A stretch of 64,000 nucleotides of DNA from Nostoc sp. CHAB 5844 (lineage in GTDB: Bacteria; Cyanobacteriota; Cyanobacteriia; Cyanobacteriales; Nostocaceae), in assembly GCF_020829595.1 (NCBI RefSeq), contig NZ_JAIVFW010000007.1:1-64000 (forward strand), given 5' to 3'. Of the stretch, positions 26,128 to 34,195 are shown piece after piece. The position numbers were made by a program, and so were the translations under genes. A model generated the notes under the pieces. That model was not told the DNA's origin. It ran no database searches and saw only the letters and a list, made by a program, of their open reading frames with translations. The stretch's first letter is position 1. The number at the start of each line of letters is the position of its first letter.

Positions 26128-26679
26128 TTATTTGACTATAGATAAGTTCACCGAAACTGAACCATCATTATCTTCATAAAGACCTTTGACATCGTTAGCA
26201 GCAAAATACACTGTTTCTCCACCTTTTAAGTCAATAGTGTTATTTGCGCCTGATGCAATACATTCTCCTTGTTGTGTTCTTATAACTAATGCTCCCAAAG
26301 CAAAACCAGGACATAGCTTATTTGAATTAGCCGCAAAGCCACCAGCACCATTGGGTGATATGTTACCTTTAGGCAAATTACTTCCAGATACATTTGTTGG
26401 AATAATACTCCATTGTCCCTGAGCTTGATACTTTATTTGTACAGGTTTACTTTCAGGATTTCTAAATGGAGTACCTGGCTCAGATTTAGAATCAACTTCG
26501 ATACTTCTAATTTGCTCTACAGAAGTTTGAGTATTCTGTTGAGATTCTGAAGAAGCTAGTGGTTTTGCGGGCTTAAAAACTTGAATAATTGTCACTATAC
26601 TTCCCAATACAGCCGCTATACCTGTAAGGATACCTGGTAGTGTAGTCCAAAAGTTGACATTTTGATTGTTTTCGGACAT
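26128..26679 (-). CDS. Membrane-anchored protein with LecA (PA-IL)-like lectin domain
   Basis: 183 residues from the ATG at MSENNQNVNFW. Residues about 9-35 (LPGILTGIAAVLGSIVTIIQVF) form one membrane anchor, followed by a Ser/Gln-rich linker. Residues about 75-183 follow the galactose-binding PA-IL fold: the GxWSIIPTNV strand, SPNGAGGFA, GALVIRTQQGECI, LKGGETVYFAANDV, then YEDNDGSVSVNLSIVK, whose DN-G segment corresponds to the Ca/sugar loop. It may bind galactosides at the cell surface or in the periplasm. The fold assignment is by pattern only. Confidence 0.65.
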   Translation of the reverse strand: MSENNQNVNFWTTLPGILTGIAAVLGSIVTIIQVFKPAKPLASSESQQNTQTSVEQIRSIEVDSKSEPGTPFRNPESKPVQIKYQAQGQWSIIPTNVSGSNLPKGNISPNGAGGFAANSNKLCPGFALGALVIRTQQGECIASGANNTIDLKGGETVYFAANDVKGLYEDNDGSVSVNLSIVK

Positions 26680-27016
26680 ATAATCACACCCTATTCTTAT
26701 TTTCACTGAGAATATTTTTGATTACAAATGCTAGTTATAGTTTTCCGTAATCAAAGGTAAAAGATATGCTCTATGAATTTAAAATTATCTTGAATATAAG
26801 ATACCTAAATCTAATTATGACTTACGCAAGTGTTATATTTTTTTCGTTTGAGTTGTCAAAAGTCCAAAAAACCTTTATTTTTGACCATTGACCATTGACT
26901 CTTATACCAGAAAATAGGTGTGCCAGTTGCGTAAGTCCTGATAATTATAGTTCTCTCACAATCATTGTGATTAGCAAAGATAATTTTTGTGTAATGCTGA
27001 GTTTAGAGGAATACGG

Positions 27017-28363
27017 TTATTTTTTAGCATTTGCATATTGAATGCGATAAATTCGATTATTAGTTTCTTCTGTTACTAGTAAACTACCATCAGGTAATAC
27101 TAATAAACCAACAGGCCGTCCCCAAGTAGTTGGAATAGTTGGATTTAATAAAAATCCTGTCAGAAAATCTTCGTAATAGCTTTGTGGTCGTCCTTTAGTA
27201 TCAAAGGGGACAAATACAACTTTGTAACCCGTACCGCGATCGCGGTTCCAAGAACCTCGAAAAGCGACAAACGCACCATTTTTGTATTTTTCAGGAAAAG
27301 TCTTGCCATCGTAAAATTGCACACCTAGTGCCGCTGAATGGGCTTGAAATAGAACATCAGGTGTACGAGTTTGGGCTACCAAATCTGGGCGTTTACTTTT
27401 GCCATTCCTCTTTTGGCGGGGGTCGAGGTTATTTGGTGTCAGGTAAGCGTAAGGCCAGCCATAAAATTCTCCCTGCTGAATTCGGGTTAAATAATCAGGA
27501 ACCAAATCATCACCAATACCATCCCGTTCATTAACAGTGGTGTACAACTCCTGAGTTAGCGGATGAAAATCCAAACCCACAGGATTTCGCAAACCATAGG
27601 CGAAAATCTGCTGTTGAGAACCATTCAAATTCATCACTTGCACTGAAGCCCTTGGTAATGGTTCCTCATCAGCATTAGAACGAGAACCAACAGAAACATA
27701 CAACTTTTTACCATCTGGTGCAGCTACCACATTTCGTGTCCAATGTTGGTTGTAACCACCACCAGGAAGATCGGCAATTTTTTGCCCAGTACCCGATAGT
27801 TCTTTTTGACCTTTGCTGTAGGGAAACCGTAAAACTGCATCGGTATTCCCCAAAAAGAAATAATTACCTGCAAACGCCATCCCAAAAGGAATGTTCAAGC
27901 CGTTGTCTGCATTAGCAAATGTTTGACCGACATCCGCCACACCATCCCCACTACTATCTCTCAATAGGCGAATGCGGTTTTTTCTGGTTTCCGTCACCAG
28001 CACATCACCGCTGGGAGTTAAAGCCAACCAACGCGGTGCTTCTAGACCTTCAGCAAAAATGTTCACCTTAAATCCTGGTGGTACGCGCAGCACTGGATTT
28101 TGCGGAATTGATACTACTTCCGGCCGCTTCGAGGCACTTTTGGTAGCAAAAGGTGCTGGTAACTTTTGCAAGCTGATACGAACTGGTTGTGGCGACAGCG
28201 GTTCAGTGCGGATGAGATTTTTCGACTGTGTAGAATTCTGTGCTAACAGGGGCGCAGGTGTAGATTCTTGCTTGATGGCATTATCGGAAAAGGATCGAGT
28301 TTGGTCACAGCCTGCTGTCACAAATAACAAAGCCATCCACAAGCAACGCCCAGAGAATTTCAT
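27017..28363 (-). CDS. PQQ-type sugar (sorbosone/aldose) dehydrogenase lipoprotein
   Basis: 448 residues. The signal peptide ends in a lipobox (LFVTAGC, Cys19), so it is a periplasmic or outer-membrane lipoprotein. Residues about 90-440 form the six-bladed propeller of soluble glucose/L-sorbosone dehydrogenases: LALTPSGDVLVTETRKNRI, NVVAAPDGKKLYVSVGSRSN, ENG-type YGLRNPVGLDFHP, and GRPVGLLVLPDGSLLVTEET. Members oxidise sugars with PQQ, though many cyanobacteria cannot make PQQ and the true cofactor and substrate are unknown. Monocistronic. Confidence 0.85.
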   Translation of the reverse strand: MKFSGRCLWMALLFVTAGCDQTRSFSDNAIKQESTPAPLLAQNSTQSKNLIRTEPLSPQPVRISLQKLPAPFATKSASKRPEVVSIPQNPVLRVPPGFKVNIFAEGLEAPRWLALTPSGDVLVTETRKNRIRLLRDSSGDGVADVGQTFANADNGLNIPFGMAFAGNYFFLGNTDAVLRFPYSKGQKELSGTGQKIADLPGGGYNQHWTRNVVAAPDGKKLYVSVGSRSNADEEPLPRASVQVMNLNGSQQQIFAYGLRNPVGLDFHPLTQELYTTVNERDGIGDDLVPDYLTRIQQGEFYGWPYAYLTPNNLDPRQKRNGKSKRPDLVAQTRTPDVLFQAHSAALGVQFYDGKTFPEKYKNGAFVAFRGSWNRDRGTGYKVVFVPFDTKGRPQSYYEDFLTGFLLNPTIPTTWGRPVGLLVLPDGSLLVTEETNNRIYRIQYANAKK

Positions 28364-28721
28364 AGCAGTGTGAAGTTATACATAACTTTTGTACTTTAGA
28401 CGAGAGTTTAATGCTTGTCGCCTGTCTCAAGTTTGATTTATGTGACTGGTTGAATTTCGCTATCGCTTGATATCTCTGTTACGGGGTCGTGCCTGCAAAT
28501 ATGTTTTTTAGACGTTGCTGAAGGAATGATTTTTGTTTCGCGCAAAGGTGCTAAAAAAGCTTAATTCATCCTGCATTTATCAACGCCGTTTTTTAAATTC
28601 ACTCACTATTTTACACTACAAAAACTTTTACATTGAGCCAGAACTCGCTCAAAAAGAGCGATCGCCTCTGGGCAAGTACAATGAGAGTACCACCAATGTT
28701 TTATCTGCAAAGGCAAACAAA
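28364..28721. other. Non-coding region before an antitoxin-like gene
   Basis: No gene is supported. A frame is open into the antitoxin from 28533, but the translated upstream part looks random and starts inside a CGCAAAGG-type repeat. A HIP1-like GCGATCGC is at 28659. Confidence 0.5.
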
Positions 28722-28937
28722 ATGAAACGGATGCTTGATATTCCTGATGAGTTGTGGACACAACTTGACCAATACTTAAAAGATCACCCAGAGCAAAACC
28801 CATCTAGTGTAGTACAGGAAGCACTTGCGGAAAAGTTACGCCTCAAAAATGGTTCAAGGCTACTATCACTGGCAGGAATCGTGGAAAATGCGCCTAAAAA
28901 CGCTTCAGTAAATGAAGACTATTTGATCCAAGGATGA
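28722..28937 (+). CDS. Antitoxin-like ribbon-helix-helix protein
   Basis: 71 residues from the ATG at MKRMLDIPDELWTQLDQYLK. The N-terminal strand followed by two helices (ELWTQLDQYLKDH, then NPSSVVQEALAEKL) fits a CopG/RHH DNA-binding antitoxin. Its stop overlaps the start of a truncated PIN toxin (ATGA), the usual coupling in VapBC modules. Confidence 0.65.
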   Translation: MKRMLDIPDELWTQLDQYLKDHPEQNPSSVVQEALAEKLRLKNGSRLLSLAGIVENAPKNASVNEDYLIQG

Positions 28938-29047
28938 AACGGCTCGTTTTGGATGCAGTCCCGCTAATTGCCCTGGTTTCTGTCAAAGATGACTATCATT
29001 GCGATCGCCTACTTTCCACCTTGATACCAAAAGTTTTTTTATTCTAA
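28934..29047 (+). pseudogene. Truncated PIN-domain (VapC-like) toxin
   Basis: 37 codons beginning MKRLVLDAVPLIALVSVKDD, which matches the first strand and loop of PIN ribonucleases (usually LDAGPLIAL; here Val replaces Gly), with the first catalytic Asp at position 7. It then meets a stop; intact PIN toxins have 120-140 residues. The remaining acidic residues are absent, so it cannot be active. Confidence 0.65.
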
Positions 29048-29068
29048 ACATCTGCGGTTAATTTCATC

Positions 29069-31375
29069 TCATTTCTCAGCTAAAAATAAACTTGTCTCTA
29101 AATAATTCCGTAAATCCGGAGAAACCTCAGCCGCACTCGTGAGACATTCTAAAAGTAATTTGTTAGCATCCCAATACTGCTGTATGTCATGCAAGTCTTG
29201 TTGATTAAACTGCCAATTCTGACCAATTTGGCGAGTAGTAATCATCAAATCACGTAATGCTTCTATCCAGTTTTCTCCATTTGCTTGCCACCAAGTTTTT
29301 AAAACATTTCTACCTTGACTTGGGGAAGGTAGCTGATTTTTTAGTTCTTGCAATGAGTTTTGTAAATCTGGTTCATTTGCTAATAAATGCTTAAGGTCAA
29401 GAGCTAAACTTAAAGCCGAGAATCTCGGTAAAAAAATCTCAGCACTGATGCCTATACTAACAGTTAATCCATGAATCAGAGCTAGGTCTAATGCCAAATC
29501 TCCTGCTAGATTACCCGCCAGCCGATGATCTAAATGTATTGCTATTTCTTGATTGCGAGCTAAAGTATACTCAGAAGGCAGGGCAATAGTAAAGTAAAAA
29601 GCACGCACACTAGCTGCATGATAAAAGGTGTTGACTGCGGCAGATTTATGCTCTAACCAAATCAGAAAAGCATATAATTTAGAATTTTTTGTGGCTAAAT
29701 CATTAATTTTTTGCTTCATTGATTGTAATAATTCATCCGCCAGTTTTAACATATCTACACTGAGTAAAAACACTTGCCGCCAATGTTTTTCAGTCAGGTG
29801 ATGCATTAATTCTGACAGTGTTTGAGTATTGATGTTAGTAACTATTCCTCTAGCGGTGAGATATTGTTGCAAACATAGATGCGAAAAAGAATAAATTCCT
29901 CGCGCTCTTTGGATTAATAATCCATGTTGTGCTTCAACAGCTTTTAACACAGATGCACTTTCTAGTTCTAAAGCTGCGGCATCCGTGGAGATATGGAGAT
30001 GTTGAAGTAGGTAATCAGTAATTAGTTGACATAAATGCGTTTTCGTCTGAAAGTAACTACTTTGTGTAAAGGTGATTGCCGCTATATGACTGAGCAATTT
30101 AATTTTGTGTAACAATGATAAATCAGGATAAATTTCATCTCTTTTAATGCCTCTGGCTTCATCCCAACGTATTAGCAGTAAATCGAATACTTGTTTATAA
30201 AAGTCAGTACGATTAGCAGGAAAATCTTCGGTAAACTGAAATACTAAGCAAATAAAATTTAGTAAAAGTGGCGTAGCTGCTAAATCTAGAATTGGTAAAT
30301 TTTCTATTAGTTCGAGCTTCTGGACAAATCGACTAGCTAAGTCTTGTGCTGCTGCTGGAGGATGCTTGGTAACTGTGAAAAACCACTTTTCTACAAAATT
30401 AGCTATTTGTGGTTTACGAAACTTGGCAATTTCTACTTCAGTAAAGCCATGAAATTTATAACTTTGCGCTCCTAGTCTAGAAGTAATAATTATTTTATTT
30501 TTATAAAATTTTTCAGCAAACTGGCGAATTGTACTGCAAATTTTTTTGGCATATTCATCAGTCACTTCATCTAAGCCATCTAATAAAATTAAGGCTCGTC
30601 CATGAGCGAAGACTGTGTTTAATTCTTGTTCATGAATCCCAACAGTGATCAAAGATTCATGCAGATATTGCCATAAACTAATTTGAGTAAGTCCGCGAGT
30701 ATCTTCCGCCAAGTCTTTCAAACGGATAAAGATAGGTAAATAATCAGGCTGAAATAGTCCTAGATTACAATTATTGGCGATCGCTTGCAAAAATGTAGTT
30801 TTACCAGAACCTGGCTGGCCTAGCACTATCAGCTTGGTAGATTTGCTGACTACTTCCATTCCCGAAACCCTGGTTTGCGGCCAGTCAGCCATACCCAAGC
30901 TGTTATTTTCTTTCATCCCTACCTGGGAAAATTTGTAGATTTCTAGCCATCTGCGACTGTTAATTTCTTCAAGAATGTCTACATCAATATAAATATCGTT
31001 GAGTTTGATCGGTCGAGCAATATCCAAGATTTGCACAGTACCACACTGAACTTGAATATTTTCGTGATAAACAGACCGCAGTTTTTGTACTAGTGTTTCA
31101 ATATTTAATGGAATATCTACAGGGATGTCCAACAACCTTGATGCATCGGTGGCACAGGGTTGGACAATTTCTGAGATGTCGAGTTCGAGGACAAAGCAGA
31201 TATCGTTGAAAACATGGCGGTCAATCGGTTTACCAGTGAAAAACTTCCAAATGGCTTGCCTAGTCTCTAAGCCTACCTCCGCTGCTAGATATTCTTGTGT
31301 CCAGCCTTTGCGCTTAAAGGCTTGTTTTGCTTTTCTGATACCTTCAGCAGATGCTTGGAGCGATCGCTTTGCCAT
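29069..31375 (-). CDS. HTH-NACHT signalling ATPase, possible antiphage NLR-like protein
   Basis: 768 residues. The N-terminal region (about 1-75, KGWTQEYLAAEVGLETRQAIWKFFTG) is a helix-turn-helix. A linker (about 90-170) is followed by a NACHT ATPase with Walker A GQPGSGKTTFLQ (about 186-197), Walker B ALILLDGLDEV (about 261-271) and a sensor-1-like IIITSRLG. The C-terminal 350 residues are helical, without clear LRR or WD repeats. STAND ATPases of this kind are common in heterocystous cyanobacteria. Related bacterial NACHT proteins protect from phages, but here the N-terminus suggests DNA binding instead of a nuclease. A repeated operator-like motif lies just upstream. Confidence 0.85.
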   Translation of the reverse strand: MAKRSLQASAEGIRKAKQAFKRKGWTQEYLAAEVGLETRQAIWKFFTGKPIDRHVFNDICFVLELDISEIVQPCATDASRLLDIPVDIPLNIETLVQKLRSVYHENIQVQCGTVQILDIARPIKLNDIYIDVDILEEINSRRWLEIYKFSQVGMKENNSLGMADWPQTRVSGMEVVSKSTKLIVLGQPGSGKTTFLQAIANNCNLGLFQPDYLPIFIRLKDLAEDTRGLTQISLWQYLHESLITVGIHEQELNTVFAHGRALILLDGLDEVTDEYAKKICSTIRQFAEKFYKNKIIITSRLGAQSYKFHGFTEVEIAKFRKPQIANFVEKWFFTVTKHPPAAAQDLASRFVQKLELIENLPILDLAATPLLLNFICLVFQFTEDFPANRTDFYKQVFDLLLIRWDEARGIKRDEIYPDLSLLHKIKLLSHIAAITFTQSSYFQTKTHLCQLITDYLLQHLHISTDAAALELESASVLKAVEAQHGLLIQRARGIYSFSHLCLQQYLTARGIVTNINTQTLSELMHHLTEKHWRQVFLLSVDMLKLADELLQSMKQKINDLATKNSKLYAFLIWLEHKSAAVNTFYHAASVRAFYFTIALPSEYTLARNQEIAIHLDHRLAGNLAGDLALDLALIHGLTVSIGISAEIFLPRFSALSLALDLKHLLANEPDLQNSLQELKNQLPSPSQGRNVLKTWWQANGENWIEALRDLMITTRQIGQNWQFNQQDLHDIQQYWDANKLLLECLTSAAEVSPDLRNYLETSLFLAEK

Positions 31376-31390
31376 ACTCTACCACCACAC

Positions 31391-31436
31391 TCTGTATAAA
31401 GTTGCTTGTTTGTATACAACTTATACAAGTTATACG
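31391..31436 (-). promoter_or_regulatory. Operator-like repeats upstream of the HTH-NACHT gene
   Basis: TTGTATACAA (31410-31419, a perfect palindrome) overlaps the near-palindrome AACTTATACAAGTT (31418-31431), and TGTATAAAGTT lies at 31393-31403. On the - strand they read as roughly ten-base-spaced copies of AGTTGTATA. They end 16 bases before the gene start, where a repressor or autoregulator would act. Confidence 0.45.
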
Positions 31437-31589
31437 CTAACTTCAACGAAAACCCCAACATCAATTCATACATCGGCTAGACATAATAGTATTCGAGTCA
31501 GCCAAATCTACATACCCAACTAGCTGAAGGCATTGCCCAGATAAGTTAACGCTTCTTGAGCGATGCCCAAGCTTTTATTAAGTGCTGAG

Positions 31590-32783
31590 TCACCGAAGTT
31601 TGCCCGGAGGGAAACCCTCCTTCAGCACTGGTCTCACCGCAACGCAGTGGCTCGACTTGAGCAAACTGGCGTTGCTGAGTGCTGCTTCCTGAGTTTTACA
31701 CGGCAGCGTAACGGTGACAATAGTTTTTTCTTGCGGCTTACTTTCAATTTTGAGTGTACCACCGTGTAACTCGGCTAATTTTTTGACGATGATTAAGCCT
31801 AATCCTGAGCCTTGTTGTTCATGCAGTTTACGCTCAAATTGCCGATAAGCACCCAACTCCGCAATTTGGTCGGCACTCATCCCGCGACCCTGATCGCTAA
31901 ACGATAAACTAAAAGTATTATTAAGAGCTTTAGCTGTAATTTTAATTGGTGTACCACAAGCAGAAAACTTTAAGGCATTATCATATAATTCTTCAATAAT
32001 TTTCATACTTCGATTGCGCGAAATATTGACATGACACGGGGAGAAGTCTAATTGAATGTCTGCTTCTCTACCAGCATTTTTTGCTATTTCAGTTATCAAA
32101 GTAGTTATTTCTTGTATAGGAAATTCAGTTGACTGGTTTTGAATTTCTTGAATACGCTGCGGGTCTGTAGCAATAATTTCTAGTTCTGCATAGAATAAAA
32201 ATTTTTGAATTAAATGAAATAAACGTTGACTGGATTGATGAATAAATTCTGCCATTTCTTTGATAGATTCTGCATCTAAAAGCTCACTTTCTTCCATCAG
32301 AATTTGGGAAAAACCTAAGATGCCATTTAAAGGTGTTCGTAATTCGTGAGGCAGTGACAGAGTAATACTCTGACGCAATTTATCTAATTTTTCTTGAGTT
32401 TGTTGATAAATTACTGTTTGTTTTTCTAACCGACAGGTAATAGCAGCTAATAATTCTGTCCGAGAAAAAGGTTTGCTGATGTAGTCATCAGCACCTAAAT
32501 CCATACCTTTGCGGAAGTCTGTTTTTTCAGATTTGGCAGTTAAAAAAATGAAAGGAATCAGTGCTGTTTTAGGATTTTGGCGTAGTTCTTTGAGTACTGT
32601 ATAACCGTCTAATACTGGCATCATCACGTCGCAAATTATCAAGTCGGGAATTTCTGCTTGCGCTAACTGCAACCCAAGATAACCATTTTCGGCGGTAATC
32701 ACATTAAAATTTTCAGCATAAAGCAAATCTATCAGATTTTGACGCACATTTATATCATCTTCAATAATTAATATTTTATTCAT
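31590..32783 (-). CDS. Response regulator-histidine kinase hybrid
   Basis: 397 residues. Receiver domain about 1-120 with DD (IIEDDIN), phospho-acceptor Asp in LIICDVMMP and Lys in ISKPFS. HisKA about 140-200 with LSLPHELRTPLNG (H box) and HATPase about 255-365 with NALKF, DQGRGMS and GSGLGLIIVKK. The normal domain end is at VTVTLPC; the last 34 or so residues (KTQEAALSNASLLKSSH...) are encoded by a dispersed repeat. It can receive and pass phosphate. It follows two other signalling genes on the same strand, after a 200-base gap. Confidence 0.9.
   Translation of the reverse strand: MNKILIIEDDINVRQNLIDLLYAENFNVITAENGYLGLQLAQAEIPDLIICDVMMPVLDGYTVLKELRQNPKTALIPFIFLTAKSEKTDFRKGMDLGADDYISKPFSRTELLAAITCRLEKQTVIYQQTQEKLDKLRQSITLSLPHELRTPLNGILGFSQILMEESELLDAESIKEMAEFIHQSSQRLFHLIQKFLFYAELEIIATDPQRIQEIQNQSTEFPIQEITTLITEIAKNAGREADIQLDFSPCHVNISRNRSMKIIEELYDNALKFSACGTPIKITAKALNNTFSLSFSDQGRGMSADQIAELGAYRQFERKLHEQQGSGLGLIIVKKLAELHGGTLKIESKPQEKTIVTVTLPCKTQEAALSNASLLKSSHCVAVRPVLKEGFPPGKLR
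31600..31690. repeat. Dispersed GC-rich repeat forming the kinase gene's 3' end
   Basis: The words TTTGCCCGGAGGGAAACCCT, CACCGCAACGCAGTGGCTCG and CTGGCGTTGCTGAGTGCTG recur in the repeats near 17820, 46840 and 47640. The insertion replaced the kinase's original stop codon. Confidence 0.65.
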
Positions 32784-32983
32784 ATATTTTATTTAATGTA
32801 AGTAAATATAAAATTATCGAAATATGTTTTAGATAGAGTCTAAAAATAAGACATGACATATTATTTGAATAACTAGCACACAATTTAATCCTAATTAATA
32901 AACTGAATTATATATTTATCCTTGTTTGATGAATACAAAAATTTTATGTAGCAAAATAGATATATGATAAAATTTACATAAAT

Positions 32984-34195
32984 TTATATATATAAATGTC
33001 TATTACTCCATAAAAAGTTTTCAAATTCTGCTGCTGGTAATGGACGACTGAATAAAAAACCTTGCATATAATCACAGTGATGATGACGCAAAAAATGTAA
33101 TTCTTCTTCTGTTTCTACTCCTTCAGCAACTACTCGCATATTTAGGTTGTGAGCCATTTCTATTAAGGCTTTTGTGATTGCAGATTTCTGATTATCTATG
33201 GCTACATTATGAATAAAATAACGGTCAATTTTTAAAGTATTAATTGGTAAATTTTTGAGATAAATTAGCGAGGAATAACCTGTACCAAAATCATCAATGG
33301 CAATTTTTAGCCCTAAGGTTTGTAATTTATTCATCGTGGCGATCGCGCTATTAATATCTTGCATGATCATGCTTTCAGTCAGTTCTATTTCTAAATATTG
33401 TGGTTCTAGTTGATTCTTTTCTAATAACTCAGTAATTTTTTTGATCAAGTCTGGCTGATGAAATTCAATCCCTGATAAGTTAACTGTCATCGTCAAGTAA
33501 GCAATACCGACATCATGCCAAATCTTAATTTGTTGGCAAACATTTTGTAATACCCATTGAGCAATAGGTATAATTAAACCTGTTGATTCAGCAATGGGGA
33601 TGAATTCTGCTGGCGTAACTAAACCTAATTCAGGGCTTTGCCAACGTAATAAACTTTCAGCTGCTATGATATGCCCAGAAGCGATATCAACTATCGGTTG
33701 AAAATAAACCTCAAATTCTTGAAATTTTTGTTGCTGAATAACTCGTTGCAAGCTAATTTCTAATAACTGGATTTTTGGTGATACAGTTTTAGTTATGGTA
33801 TGACTAGATAAATATTTTTTTAAAGTAGCTTGCCTTTCTAGGCGGTTCATAATTGCACTTAATAATTCAGCCCGCGTAAACGGCTTAGTGAGATAGTCAT
33901 CTGCACCCATATCCATACCTTGACGGAAATCAGATTTAGCAGATTTGGCTGTCAGAAAAATAAATGGAATTGTAGCGGTTAATGGGTCTTGTCGTAACGC
34001 TGTCAAAACTCCATAACCATCAACTTCCGGCATCATCATGTCGCATAAAATTAAGTCTGGAGCTTCAGTAAATGCTAAATCTACACCTGTTCTACCATTA
34101 GCAGCAGCAACGGTTTCAAAATCTTCTGCCTCTAGCAAATCTAAAAGGTTTTCCCGCACAGATTTTTCGTCTTCAATCACCAAAATCTTAACCAT
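32984..34195 (-). CDS. Response regulator with EAL (c-di-GMP phosphodiesterase) domain
   Basis: 403 residues. Receiver domain about 1-120 ([27 protein letters not shown]). EAL domain about 150-400: [21 protein letters not shown] (ESL in place of EAL, with the metal-binding Glu kept), [39 protein letters not shown] and [11 protein letters not shown]. The catalytic residues are present, so it should degrade c-di-GMP. Its start overlaps the stop of the large kinase gene by 8 bases, which makes the kinase its likely phosphodonor. Confidence 0.93.
   Translation of the reverse strand: MVKILVIEDEKSVRENLLDLLEAEDFETVAAANGRTGVDLAFTEAPDLILCDMMMPEVDGYGVLTALRQDPLTATIPFIFLTAKSAKSDFRQGMDMGADDYLTKPFTRAELLSAIMNRLERQATLKKYLSSHTITKTVSPKIQLLEISLQRVIQQQKFQEFEVYFQPIVDIASGHIIAAESLLRWQSPELGLVTPAEFIPIAESTGLIIPIAQWVLQNVCQQIKIWHDVGIAYLTMTVNLSGIEFHQPDLIKKITELLEKNQLEPQYLEIELTESMIMQDINSAIATMNKLQTLGLKIAIDDFGTGYSSLIYLKNLPINTLKIDRYFIHNVAIDNQKSAITKALIEMAHNLNMRVVAEGVETEEELHFLRHHHCDYMQGFLFSRPLPAAEFENFLWSNRHLYI

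Noticed and set aside
28533-28721. Extended N-terminus of the antitoxin-like gene
   Set aside because: The upstream 63 residues have no family resemblance and begin in a CGCAAAGG repeat; the ATG at 28722 starts the RHH fold.
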